A DNA stretch of 64,000 nucleotides from positions 1-64,000 of the forward strand of contig JAFQZK010000026.1 of NCBI GenBank assembly GCA_017405965.1, written 5' to 3'. Below the pieces are notes generated by a model. The model was given only the letters and a program-made list of their open reading frames with translations. It was not told the DNA's origin and did no database searches. A program made the translations under genes and the position numbers. The DNA comes from Muribaculaceae bacterium. GTDB lineage: Bacteria > Bacteroidota > Bacteroidia > Bacteroidales > Muribaculaceae. Below, piece after piece: positions 32,712-42,053 of the stretch; position 1 is the first letter of the stretch; each line of letters begins with the position of its first letter.

Positions 32712-34988
32712 ATGATGAAATCATTCAAAACCATTTTGATAGCGGCGATAGTCACCCTGGCGACATTCGTTCAGTGTGCAGCCCAGTCCGGGGATGCAAT
32801 CACCATGACGAGTCCCGACGGCAATCTGGTCATGAAGTTTGCTTTGACCGACGGTGTTCCCACCTATTCGCTGGATTTCGGCGGTCAGGCGGTCATCCTG
32901 CCTTCATGCTTAGGCTTCGAACTCAAGGGCGGCCGACAGTTAACTCATGGCTTTGTCTTTGACGGCCAGCAGAGGTCATCGTTTGACGAGACGTGGGAAC
33001 CGGTTTGGGGCGAGGAAGCCTCCATCCGCAACCATTACAACGAGCTGCTGGTGAAGCTGCAACAACCATCTGCCCAAGATGGAGAAAAGCCTGTTGTCAT
33101 GCACGTGCGCTTCCGCTTATATGATGACGGCATGGGATTCCGCTACGAGTTTCCCATGGAGAATGCGTTGACCTATTTCATGATCCAGGAAGAATTGACG
33201 CAGTTTTCACTCACGGGCGACCACATCGCCTGGTGGATTCCCGGCGACTATTCCACCCAGGAATTCAGACCCACCCGTTCCCGACTGTCGCAAGTGCGGG
33301 AACTGACCCCGAAGGCCCGCACGGGCTGCGGATGGCCCAATACGGCATTCTCGCCAACAGGCGTCCAGACAGCCTTGCAGATGAAGACCGACGAGGGCCT
33401 CTACATCAACATCCACGAGGCCGCTGTGCTGGACTACCCCACGACCAACCTTGACTTGGATGATAAGAACTTCGTGCTGCGCACCTGGCTCACCCCCGAT
33501 GCCGAGGGTGTGAAAGGCCGCATGCAGGCTCCCTGCAAGACGCCATGGCGCTCGATCATGGTGTGCCGCAGCGCCACCGATGTCCTGGCTTCCCGTCTCA
33601 TCTTGAACCTCAATGAGCCCTGCGCCATCAAAGACGTGTCGTGGATCCACCCCACCAAGTATATGGGTGTGTGGTGGGAAATGATCAGCGGCAAGAGCCA
33701 GTGGTCGTACACCAACGACTACCCCTCGGTGCAATTGGGCAAGACCGATTATGCACACTCCACTCCTCACGGCAAGCACGGTGCCAACAACGAGAATGTG
33801 CGCCGCTACATTGACTTTGCCGCCGAGAACGACTTTGATGCCCTCCTCATCGAGGGTTGGAACGAAGGATGGGAAGACTGGTACGGCAAACAGAAGGATT
33901 TCGTCTTTGACTTCATCACCCCCTACCCCGACTTTGACCTGCCCGCCCTCAACGCCTATGCCCACCAGAAGGGCATCCGCCTCATCATGCACCACGAGAG
34001 TTCTTCATCGACAGTCAACTATGAGCGCTGGATGGAAAAGGCGTACAACCTGATGAACCAATATGGCTATGACGCAGTCAAGAGCGGCTACGTGGGCAAG
34101 ATCATCCCCTATGGCGAGTACCACTACAGCCAACCCCTGATCAACCACTACCACTATGCCATCACCGAGGCTGCCAAGCACCACATCATGGTCAATGCCC
34201 ACGAGGCCGTGCGTCCCACGGGCCTGTGCCGCACCTGGCCCAACATGATCGGCAACGAGAGCGCGATGGGCAACGAGTTCCGCCAAGGCATTGACCCAGG
34301 CCAAACTGCAGTTTATCCCTTCACCCGCCTGCAGGGCGGACCGATGGACTTCACACCCGGCATCTTCGAAATGGATCTGGAGAAAGTCAGCGGCTGGGCC
34401 GACAAAATGCGTCACACCATCTGCAACCAGTTGGGACTCTATGTCACCTTCTACTCGCCCCTGCAGATGGCAGCCGACCTTCCCGAGAACTATGCCCGCT
34501 TCATGGACGCTTTCCAGTTCATCAAGAATGTGGCAGTGGACTGGGACAGGAGCATCTATATCATGGCTGAGCCTGGAGAATATATGGTCACGGCACGCCA
34601 TCCCAAGCTGTCCACCGTCAACAAAGCTGCCGAGGGAGTCGCCAAACTGCCCGACGGCAAGAAAGACATGGTGAGCGGAGCAGCCAAGTTCATCTATGCC
34701 CTTCCCGACAATGCCACCGCCGCCGACCTCAACGGCGCCAAGGCTCACGATGTGTGGTACGTTGGAGGAATCAATGACGACCATGCCCGCGAGGTGTCTT
34801 TCAAGCTCGACTTCCTGAAGCCAGGCGTGAAGTATGAGGCCACCATCTATGCCGACGCCAAGGACGCCGACTACGAGAACAACCCGCAGGCCTATACCAT
34901 CACCCACAAGAAGGTGACCGCCAAGACGCTCATGAAAATCCGTATGGCACGAGCCGGAGGCTTCGGCATCACCATCCGCGAGTTGTAA
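32712..34988 (+). CDS. Exported glycoside hydrolase family 97 (SusB-like alpha-glucosidase)
   Basis: The 758-residue protein has a signal peptide (about 1-24, ending CAAQ), an N-terminal beta-sandwich (SPDGNLVMKF, SYGGEA-like blocks), the TIM barrel at about 300-620, and a C-terminal beta domain. The barrel keeps the inverting-type acidic residues of SusB: Glu in IMHHESSSS, Glu in MVNAHEAVRPTG and Glu in NMIGNESAMGNE. It is therefore predicted to be an inverting, calcium-dependent alpha-glucosidase rather than the retaining Asp-type GH97. It is periplasmic or outer-membrane associated. It is not next to susC/susD, and is divergent from the cobalamin operon. Confidence 0.92.
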   Translation: MMKSFKTILIAAIVTLATFVQCAAQSGDAITMTSPDGNLVMKFALTDGVPTYSLDFGGQAVILPSCLGFELKGGRQLTHGFVFDGQQRSSFDETWEPVWGEEASIRNHYNELLVKLQQPSAQDGEKPVVMHVRFRLYDDGMGFRYEFPMENALTYFMIQEELTQFSLTGDHIAWWIPGDYSTQEFRPTRSRLSQVRELTPKARTGCGWPNTAFSPTGVQTALQMKTDEGLYINIHEAAVLDYPTTNLDLDDKNFVLRTWLTPDAEGVKGRMQAPCKTPWRSIMVCRSATDVLASRLILNLNEPCAIKDVSWIHPTKYMGVWWEMISGKSQWSYTNDYPSVQLGKTDYAHSTPHGKHGANNENVRRYIDFAAENDFDALLIEGWNEGWEDWYGKQKDFVFDFITPYPDFDLPALNAYAHQKGIRLIMHHESSSSTVNYERWMEKAYNLMNQYGYDAVKSGYVGKIIPYGEYHYSQPLINHYHYAITEAAKHHIMVNAHEAVRPTGLCRTWPNMIGNESAMGNEFRQGIDPGQTAVYPFTRLQGGPMDFTPGIFEMDLEKVSGWADKMRHTICNQLGLYVTFYSPLQMAADLPENYARFMDAFQFIKNVAVDWDRSIYIMAEPGEYMVTARHPKLSTVNKAAEGVAKLPDGKKDMVSGAAKFIYALPDNATAADLNGAKAHDVWYVGGINDDHAREVSFKLDFLKPGVKYEATIYADAKDADYENNPQAYTITHKKVTAKTLMKIRMARAGGFGITIREL

Positions 34989-35041
34989 CCACCCAACACA
35001 GGAAATGAAGACATAGTTTATCCACTTTAATACGATTCATT

Positions 35042-35443
35042 ATGAAAAAGCTGACATTCTTATTGATTGCGTTATTGACCGTCTTGACTATCAATGCACA
35101 GCAAAAAGGCTACGTGTGCACCGGCGATCATGTGAACATTCGCACTGGAGCCGGAGTCAAATACAGCGTCATGGATGAGGAAACCGGGCACAAGCGCCAG
35201 TTGTCAAAAGGCGACGTTGTGTTAGATTGTGGACAGAAGAAGAATGGCTTTTGCCTTATCAACGGGCCATTAGCATGGGGCGGTGACGAGAGAGACGGTT
35301 GGGTTTCACAACAATTTCTGCGCCCTGTCACGATATGCCCCACGTGCGATGGGACAAAACAGGAAAACATAGCCAAGGAAGAAATCGACCTGGTCACTTG
35401 CACCAAGTGCAAAGGCAAAGGCTACATAGAATCACGTCATTAA
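35042..35443 (+). CDS. Secreted SH3-like protein with C-terminal zinc-ribbon
   Basis: The 133-residue protein has a signal peptide (about 1-19, ending INAQ). An SH3b-like domain follows at about 22-92 (VCTGDHVNIRTGAGVKYSV, GWVSQQFL). A C-terminal DnaJ-type CxxCxG pair is present (CPTCDGT and CTKCKGKG), likely binding one zinc ion. Bacterial SH3 domains bind peptidoglycan or peptides; this combination is uncommon. It lies 53 bp after GH97 without an obvious promoter, so it may be co-transcribed. Function unknown. Confidence 0.78.
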   Translation: MKKLTFLLIALLTVLTINAQQKGYVCTGDHVNIRTGAGVKYSVMDEETGHKRQLSKGDVVLDCGQKKNGFCLINGPLAWGGDERDGWVSQQFLRPVTICPTCDGTKQENIAKEEIDLVTCTKCKGKGYIESRH

Positions 35444-35461
35444 AGTGAATAATGAAAAATG

Positions 35462-35491
35462 AAAGCGAGGCCAGAACGGCTTCGCTTTTTT
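35462..35491 (+). terminator. Rho-independent terminator after the SH3/zinc-ribbon gene
   Basis: Stem AAAGCGAGGCC (35462-35472) and GGCTTCGCTT (35478-35487), then a short T-run. Confidence 0.7.
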
Positions 35492-35496
35492 AGTGC

Positions 35497-35598
35497 TCAT
35501 GTCCAAAACCCGTTGATCTTGTTCACGCCAGCGGTGTTAACCTGGTGGTCGTCATTTACATCGACAATATTAATCACGTTGTCACCGTTGATATCGTC
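35497..35598 (-). pseudogene. Dockerin remnant
   Basis: On the minus strand the translation DDINGDNVINIVDVNDD is a recognisable dockerin Ca-binding loop, followed by a degenerate second half and a stop. Nothing upstream extends it: an in-frame TAA lies a few codons before. It appears to be the worn 3' end of a deleted dockerin gene like those at 4-3805. Confidence 0.6.
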
Positions 35599-35726
35599 GA
35601 TTATATATTATCAACACTTCGTGAAATAATGATGTGAGTGGCAGGGTGTCGTTGAAGTGTGAAATTTTTTTCATTTGAGAATTACAGAAAACAGTTATTT
35701 TATACGCTCAACAACATAAAAAATTG

Positions 35727-35734
35727 TATATTTG
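35727..35734 (+). promoter_or_regulatory. -7 box of the C10 protease gene
   Basis: TATATTTG, 22 bp before the ATG at 35757. Confidence 0.55.
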
Positions 35735-35756
35735 CACAGCTAAACTTAATAATCAT

Positions 35757-38700
35757 ATGAAAAGAACATCTCTACTATTCATCGCCATGCTGGCTGCATT
35801 GATGATGACAGCCACGCAGTTCACACAGAATCAGGCAAAACATGTCGCAGAACAGTTTGTGAAACAAAAGGTCGGCTAAAATGCCGCAATCAGGGAAATT
35901 CAATCGTTGCCCATCAATCAAGCAAGGTTATCGGCAGCGAGCAACGACGGCGAGGTGGCGGCCTATGCCGTAAACCTGGGCAATAATGACGGCTTTGTGT
36001 TGGTCATTGGCAATGACCAGAGCAACGACATCCTGGGCTATTGCGACCACGGCACTTTCAACGAGCAGCAGATGCCGCCCAACATGCGCTCGTGGCTTGA
36101 AAGTTACATGGCCAGCGCCACTGCCGTTAAGGATGTAAATACCTCTCATGTCCTTCGCTCGGCACCGGGAGTCCCGACCAAGACTCCCATCGCGCCCTTG
36201 CTCAAGTGCCAGTGGAACCAAGACGCACCCTACAATGACCAGTGCCCCGTGATTGACGGCCAGCATTGTGCCACAGGTTGCACCAACACGGCAATGGCCC
36301 AGGTGATGTTCTATCACAAGTGGCCCGCGGGCACTACTGCCACGATCCCCGGCTATACCCCCGTCAACAGTGGAGGCACCCAATACCCCACACTGCCGGC
36401 CCTTGAGCCCACGACCTTTGACTGGAGCAAGATGTATCCCACCTACACAAATGGCGAAGACGGCACCGAGGTGGCCCGCTTGTTTAAATATCTGGGCACG
36501 GCATCACTCACCAATTACGGTAAAGAAAGCGGCGCATCGGGCTATAATGCACTGCTGGGCATCATCAAGTATTTTGATTACGATGCCAGTGCCAGTACCG
36601 TGTGGCGCCGCCAGCGCAGCTACAACGAGTGGATCGATATGCTCTATGCCGAGCTCCAGGCCAAGCGCCCGGTGATGTTCAGCGGCACCACGCCTGATGG
36701 AGCACACTCGTTTGTCGTTGACGGATATATGGAGGAAGACATCTTCCATGTAAACTGGGGATGGGGCGGCTATAGCGACGGCTATTACAAAGTGCTGCTC
36801 ATGGATCCTAACGAGCAGGGCATCGGTGGCAGCCCAAACAACGACAACTACTCCATGGACCAAGTCGCATTCTTTGGAGTTAAGCCCAATGAGGGTGGGA
36901 CGGCAACGCCCTCCAGGCTGGCGGTACTGAACAACTGGCTGCTCTATGATGCTCAAGGCAATTACACCTATGACACGCAAGGCATGGAAAGCACCAGTCC
37001 CTTCTTCGAGAATGAAGGCTATCTTGTCTATGCGGTGATAGACTGCCATTCTTTTAATCCAGTAACAGACGAGTTTGACCTCGGATGCCGGCTTGTGAAA
37101 GATGACGGCAGTGTGACAAGGGATTATCCTTGGGATGTTTCGGTCAATTTCATTCCCAATACCAGATGTGATGACCTTAAAAAGGATATGCACATCAATC
37201 CCATTGCCGACCCCGGATTAACCGACGGTGACTACAAGATGTATTTCATCAGCAAGCTGAAGACCTCCGACACGTGGCAGGTGGATGAGAGCAGTGACAA
37301 TCATTACATGCTGATTCATCTGGACCATGCCAACAACAAGCTCACAGCCAAGGCTGTGTCTAACGAGGCCAAACTGAGTGTAGAGCAGGTGAAAGTCGGA
37401 ACCACGACGCCCACTGTGGGAAAACCATGCGAAATGATGGTCACCGTGAAGAACGATGGACCCGTTGCCTATCACGGTGACTTGGGCGTCAGCCAAGATG
37501 AAGGATGGCTGGACGCCATAGGCTGTGACTTGGAGCCGGGAGAAAGCATCGACGTCAGCCTCTCGTTCAAGCCCAAGAAGGCCGGTGACATGAAGTACTA
37601 CGTGCAAGACAACCGAAACATCATTCTGTACACTGGAACCATGACCATTGCCGAGAACAATCAGAGCAGCAACTGCGACCTCACCATTACTCACCAGGTC
37701 ACCAATGCCGAGGGCACCGAGATTGCCGCTCCCAAGGCAAAGCTTGACCTCACTGTCACCAACAACAGCGACCATGATTACTATGGCGCAATCTACGTCT
37801 TCTGCTTTAGTTACACAGGTGACGAGGCCGAAGTGGAACATGTATCCTCGCCCGAGACTATCCCGGCCCACCAAACTGTGGTTCTGCACCGCGAGTCGCC
37901 CGATCTCGCTGAAGGCGAAACCTACCGCTTCTCCACCATGTATATCAAAAATGGAGCCCAGATAGAACAAGACATACCAGAGGTTTACTACACAGCAGTA
38001 CCTTTCTACTATACCTACGATGCCGTGGGCAACGAAAGCACCAAACGTGCAACTGCCACTTTGCAGCCCGACGCAACGGAGTGTGCTATCGACGTGAGTG
38101 TAGCTCCCGAGGTGACAAGCGTCATCACAAGCGCCAATCCCAATCTGATCATCTTTGCGTCGAATGACAGCCCCCTCACGGGCGACAACATCGTCAAGGA
38201 CCTGCAGGCACAGAACATCAAGCTCATCGACGGGTATCCATTCTACACGCCAATCGATTTCAAGGCTCAGCACATCAGCTACACACGTACTCCCGAGCGA
38301 TACTATGACATCAAGAACGACAAGGGATGGACCACTTTGACCCTCCCGTTTGCCGCGACAAGTTGCCACGCAACAATCAACGGAGTTGACACGCCGCTCA
38401 GATGGTACACCGACAACACCGATGGCGAGTTGATGGTTGTTACTTTTAAGTATGAAAACGGCAGCAAACTGTTCTTTGGCTTTCCTGAAGCCACTTTGAA
38501 CGCTTTCTATCCTTATCTGCTGGGCGTCCCGTCAACATTGGATGAAAGCAGGTCGCTCTTGAATGTCCCCATAACATTCAGCGCCGACAATGTAGACATG
38601 ACTTTCAATAGCGCGGCCATTACCGGACTGGAATATAAGATGAAAGGCACCTTGTCGCCCATCAAGGAAGAGAAGGGCATTTATGTCCTCAATAGCGATG

Positions 38701-38951
38701 GATCGGCCTTCGTGCTCGGCACCCACTCGGTGAACCCCTCCCACGCCTTCTGTGTGCCCATAGGTTCACCGAACCCCGCCGACCGGTTGACGATTAAACT
38801 CACCTTTGACGCGCCGACAGGCATCAGCGAGATTTTTGACAATGAGGCCAACGACCTGCAAGGTCCTTACTACAACATCAATGGACAGCGCGTGTCCAGG
38901 CCTGGTAAGGGCATCTACATTGTCAACGGAAAAAAGGTCTTATTTAAGTAA
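35757..38951 (+). CDS. C10 (SpeB/streptopain-like) cysteine protease, interrupted by a stop at codon 41
   Basis: From ATG 35757 the frame gives a signal peptide and the start of a Spi-type propeptide (NQAKHVAEQFVKQKVG). It then meets TAA at 35877-35879 and resumes in the same frame (NAAIREIQSLP) without any shift. The rest is a full-length C10 protease of about 1064 codons: propeptide, catalytic Cys175 in ATGCTNTAMAQVMFYHKW, His317 in AHSFVVDGY, then HVNWGWGGYSDGYY. Long beta-rich domains follow, and the tail (YYNINGQRVSRPGKGIYIVNGKKVL) resembles a type IX secretion sorting end. A TTG at 35907 is a poor alternative start since it would drop the signal peptide. The gene is probably inactivated, or the stop is an error. 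Confidence 0.82.
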
Positions 38952-39078
38952 TCAACAGATATAATATATGCCATTATGGAGTGCGCTGCGTTTTCTTCGT
39001 GGCGCACTTCTCTTATAACCAGAACCTGGGCTCACCGGGGTAAAGGTGAGGGCCGTAGTTCATATCACCAAAGAACAG

Positions 39079-39108
39079 GAAAGGCAGGATCGTGCGACCC
39101 TGCCTTTC
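39079..39108. terminator. Bidirectional terminator between convergent genes
   Basis: A perfect 10-bp stem, GAAAGGCAGG and CCTGCCTTTC, lies between the converging C10 protease and C69 dipeptidase genes. Confidence 0.7.
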
Positions 39109-39130
39109 TTCTGCTATAATTCTCCCGTGT

Positions 39131-40783
39131 TTACAGCGACTTGATGTCTTCAGAGCTTTCGGGCATCTGGTAACGGGTGCCGGTGTCCTTGCTGATCTGT
39201 TCACGGTACTGCTGGTCATAGCCCGGTGTAGTAAAGCGTCCGGGAACGACGACGCCATTCTCGGATGGCTTCATGATCTGGTCGTTGTGCTTCACGGCTA
39301 TGAGGCGGAAAAGTTTGTCCCAACGCTGCATCATCCGGGCGGTGTAGGCGGCACTCTTGCTGGTGAGGTAGCTGACGCGCTCACGCTTGGTGAGAGGCTC
39401 GATGTCTTTCAACACCTGGGCCTGATCGGCAGCGTAGAAGTCCTCCAACTCCTGCTGCGCCTCACGCAGGTCGCCAATCATGACGCTGTAGCGCGGATAA
39501 ATCATGTTGGCCACCAGATTGTTCAGCCAGAAAGCGCTGTGCTCGCTGAATTCGTTGTTCACGTTGTTCTCACGGCGGAAGGCTTCGGGCACCTCATTCA
39601 CGCAGCAATACACAGGCACGTAGGCTATCATGTTGGCATCGTCGCAATTGAAGTACATGACGCCACCCACCTCGTCGGGCAGCCAGCTGCGAAGATGTGA
39701 CACCAGCGTGAAACCCGACTGTGGGGTGCCGATGGCACGCTCGCGGAAGTAGTTCTTTCCATCCACTTCCCAATTCATGGGCATCGGGCGGTAAGGAGAA
39801 CTCCAAGGGCCTGCACTCATGTCGGCCGTCATGTCGAGCGGTGTGCCCTCGTAATGGTCGCGCATGTCATTCATGATGTCACGCACCGTCAGCTTGCGGT
39901 CTGGCTTGATATAGAGCGGCAGATGGTCGCACACGTCATGCTGGCCGTTGATATAGGGCAGGTACTTGTCCATCTCGGCCTGGTTGTAGTGGTGGCGGAA
40001 GAAACTCCACACACGGGCATCGGAATAGCGCACCTTGGAGAAAGAAATCGGGCAATAGGCATCGCGGAAGCTGAAATCCGCATCCTTGCCACTGAAATAG
40101 CCTTTCTCGCGTGCAAAGGAAATCACGTCCTTGGAATACAGGCAGTTCTTGGGGTCCTTCAACGGAAACTGGCGAATGCGGGAGAGATTGGCATGGGCGC
40201 AGATGCAGTCGTCAGGGATGCGGACGGCTACCCAAACGGCACCTTTAACACCCGGACCCTTGCCTATGATTTCGAGAATCCAAGCCTCGTTCTTGTCGCA
40301 CACGGTAATCGTCTCGCCCGTGCTTGAGTAACCATACTCTTGCACGAGGTCGGTCATGATGATGATGGCCTCACGTGCCGTGGCAGCACGCTCCAGTCCC
40401 AGGTGCATCATGCTGAAATAGTCGAGCCATCCTTCAGGGTTCTGCAACTCCAGGCGGCCATCGAAGGTGGTTTCCACGATGCTCACCTGCTTCTCATTGA
40501 TAAAGCCGATGACGTCATAGGTATATTCCACTTGAGGTATATAACCTCTCACAGGTCCCCTGCCCCACTCACGGATGGCAATCTTCTCGTCTTTGTCGTG
40601 TTTGCCGCCAGGCGTGCGCGACAGGGAGCCGGCAAAGCCATAGCCGTCACAATTATAGGTACAAATCACCGAGCCATCTGCCGAGGCCGCCTTACCAACG
40701 ATAAGGTTGGTACATGCCCTTGACGGAGCGACTGCCAGCACCAACATCGCCACGAGGGAAAAGATAAATCGTTTTGTATTCAT
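39131..40783 (-). CDS. C69-family dipeptidase
   Basis: The 550-residue exported peptidase (PepD/U34 family, N-terminal-nucleophile fold) has a signal peptide ending SRA directly before Cys24 in ACTNLIVGKAASADGS. Cys24 becomes the catalytic N-terminal residue after processing. Downstream motifs include CTYNCDGYGF, SIVETTFDGR, MTDLVQEYGY and NEAWILEIIGKG. Bacteroidales commonly carry several such secreted dipeptidases for peptide catabolism. It is monocistronic, with a -7 box about 25 bp upstream. Confidence 0.92.
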   Translation of the reverse strand: MNTKRFIFSLVAMLVLAVAPSRACTNLIVGKAASADGSVICTYNCDGYGFAGSLSRTPGGKHDKDEKIAIREWGRGPVRGYIPQVEYTYDVIGFINEKQVSIVETTFDGRLELQNPEGWLDYFSMMHLGLERAATAREAIIIMTDLVQEYGYSSTGETITVCDKNEAWILEIIGKGPGVKGAVWVAVRIPDDCICAHANLSRIRQFPLKDPKNCLYSKDVISFAREKGYFSGKDADFSFRDAYCPISFSKVRYSDARVWSFFRHHYNQAEMDKYLPYINGQHDVCDHLPLYIKPDRKLTVRDIMNDMRDHYEGTPLDMTADMSAGPWSSPYRPMPMNWEVDGKNYFRERAIGTPQSGFTLVSHLRSWLPDEVGGVMYFNCDDANMIAYVPVYCCVNEVPEAFRRENNVNNEFSEHSAFWLNNLVANMIYPRYSVMIGDLREAQQELEDFYAADQAQVLKDIEPLTKRERVSYLTSKSAAYTARMMQRWDKLFRLIAVKHNDQIMKPSENGVVVPGRFTTPGYDQQYREQISKDTGTRYQMPESSEDIKSL

Positions 40784-40807
40784 ATGATGTCTTTTTTTCT
40801 ATAGGGG

Positions 40808-40815
40808 CAAAGATA
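40808..40815 (-). promoter_or_regulatory. -7 box for the C69 dipeptidase
   Basis: TATCTTTG on the minus strand, about 25 bp before the start codon at 40783. Confidence 0.55.
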
Positions 40816-40950
40816 GGGATTATTTCGCTAAACACTTTATTTTCCTTTCTTTTTGGTTGAAAATGGCAGGATTAAAGCCAATCGGGCGAGCCCGTTTGCA
40901 TTCAGCTTGCACAAGTTTTCCTTATTATCGTCAGTTCATAAAGAAAAAGC

Positions 40951-40979
40951 GGTTGATTTGCCGCAAAGGTAAATCAACC
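40951..40979. repeat. Hairpin GGTTGATTT/AAATCAACC
   Basis: A 9-bp perfect stem with an 11-base loop. A related block (aaccgatta...ttgaaaa) recurs at about 48.09-48.14 kb, both times downstream of a minus-strand gene, so it may act as a terminator-type repeat. Confidence 0.5.
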
Positions 40980-41004
40980 GATTAGACATTGAAAAGACGC
41001 TGCG

Positions 41005-41172
41005 ATAAATTGGAATATATCCGATTGATGGCTTCGCCTTGGCATAGTGAAAACAAGTTTTCCCTCTGCTCTCGGCTCGCACATAAATTGGAATTCATCC
41101 GATTGATGGCTTCACCTTGGCATAGTGAAAACAAGTTTTCCCTCTGCTCTCGGCTCGCACATAAATTGGAAT
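41005..41172. repeat. 78-bp tandem repeat, two copies plus a partial third
   Basis: Units begin at 41005, 41083 and 41161 with ATAAATTGGAAT. Each carries CCGATTGATGGCTTC, GCATAGTGAAAACAAG and CTCGGCTCGCAC. The copies differ at few positions. Related fragments occur at 40.89, 41.65 and 41.82 kb. It lies between two minus-strand genes and shows no known gene. Confidence 0.8.
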
Positions 41173-41187
41173 TTACTTAATTCGTGA

Positions 41188-41622
41188 TCAGTTTGTATAA
41201 CCTGTTTTCCAATACTTTGCCCACTCTTGGTTTACATCTTCTCCCTCTTGTATATCTACTTCTTCTAATTGTTCAAATTGTTCATCCCTAGGTATTTGAT
41301 ATTCAATAACTTCAAATGTTTCATCAGTAGAGAAAAGAAATGAAAGAGGCTTAAGAGAAAGCAGATATGCAACTACAAGCAGAAGTAAAGAAATAAGGAA
41401 CTTACGCCATTGCTTTCTTGACAATAGCCCAACCCAAGATGTTAGTAAGGCTATAATCGTCAGAATTAACACAACAAACAACATCAAAAATAGAAATAAA
41501 ACTAAAATCTTCCCATTCCATTCGACAGCCCAAAGCAATTTCTTTAAGCCTGCGCCCACAAATGAATACAATGCTAATAGACAGGGTAATACCCACCAGT
41601 ATTTTGTAACGATACGTTTCAT
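41188..41622 (-). CDS. Hypothetical membrane protein
   Basis: The 144-residue protein has three predicted membrane segments (about 9-28, 36-63, 74-94), then an acidic tail with several Glu/Asp (EQLEEVDIQEGEDV). No family was recognised. The DNA is AT-rich compared with neighbouring enzyme genes, like the other orphan membrane proteins here. It is preceded by a -7 box and surrounded by repeats. Confidence 0.65.
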   Translation of the reverse strand: MKRIVTKYWWVLPCLLALYSFVGAGLKKLLWAVEWNGKILVLFLFLMLFVVLILTIIALLTSWVGLLSRKQWRKFLISLLLLVVAYLLSLKPLSFLFSTDETFEVIEYQIPRDEQFEQLEEVDIQEGEDVNQEWAKYWKTGYTN

Positions 41623-41743
41623 TATCTATTCTGCTAAATTCCATTTCATGGCATTTAGGGCTTCGCCTCAGCATAGCTCAAGTATACTTGGCTCTGACTT
41701 CGGCCTACACCTAAATTCCGATTTATCTTTCAGTAAACACAGG

Positions 41744-41751
41744 CAAAGATA
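41744..41751 (-). promoter_or_regulatory. -7 box for the 41.2-41.6 kb membrane-protein gene
   Basis: TATCTTTG on the minus strand, about 120 bp before the start codon, with a Bacteroidales-style repeat between. Confidence 0.45.
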
Positions 41752-42053
41752 GCGAAATTTTCGCTATGCACTACTATTTCCCATATTCTTTTGGTGATTT
41801 AGATAAATCGTTCTCGCTCGGCAATGCTCAAACTTGTTTGGCATTGCATTCGGCTTGCAAGATTTTTCAGCAAAAGTAGAATGATTGGGCGGTGCATGAA
41901 AAGACAAGGTTTTGGGCATGAAAAAGCCCACCCGAAGGTAAAAAATTAATAAATTTTAACAGATCTCCGTTGAATTCTTTCTTTCAATGTTACCATAGAG
42001 AAAGTGGGCAGTTTTGCCCATCGAAACATATACTAACCTTTAATTATAAAAGT
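41752..42053. other. Promoter region of the AAA+ gene with repeat fragment
   Basis: Contains a CTCGGC...GCATT...GGCTTGCAAG fragment (about 41815-41860), related to the 78-bp repeat, and a GGGC/GCCC stem (42007-42020) in the leader of the AAA+ gene. No clear TAnnTTTG box on the plus strand was found. Confidence 0.35.

Noticed and set aside
41005-41172. Possible CRISPR array in the tandem repeats (also 53.6 kb and heptamer tracts)
   Set aside because: Units are directly adjacent without unique spacers of constant length and there are no cas genes, so they are simple tandem repeats.
40989-41180. Plus-strand frame with a 26-residue internal repeat across the 78-bp tandem repeat
   Set aside because: The period being a multiple of three keeps a frame open by chance. 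The DNA matches intergenic repeat fragments nearby, and there is no start signal or family match.
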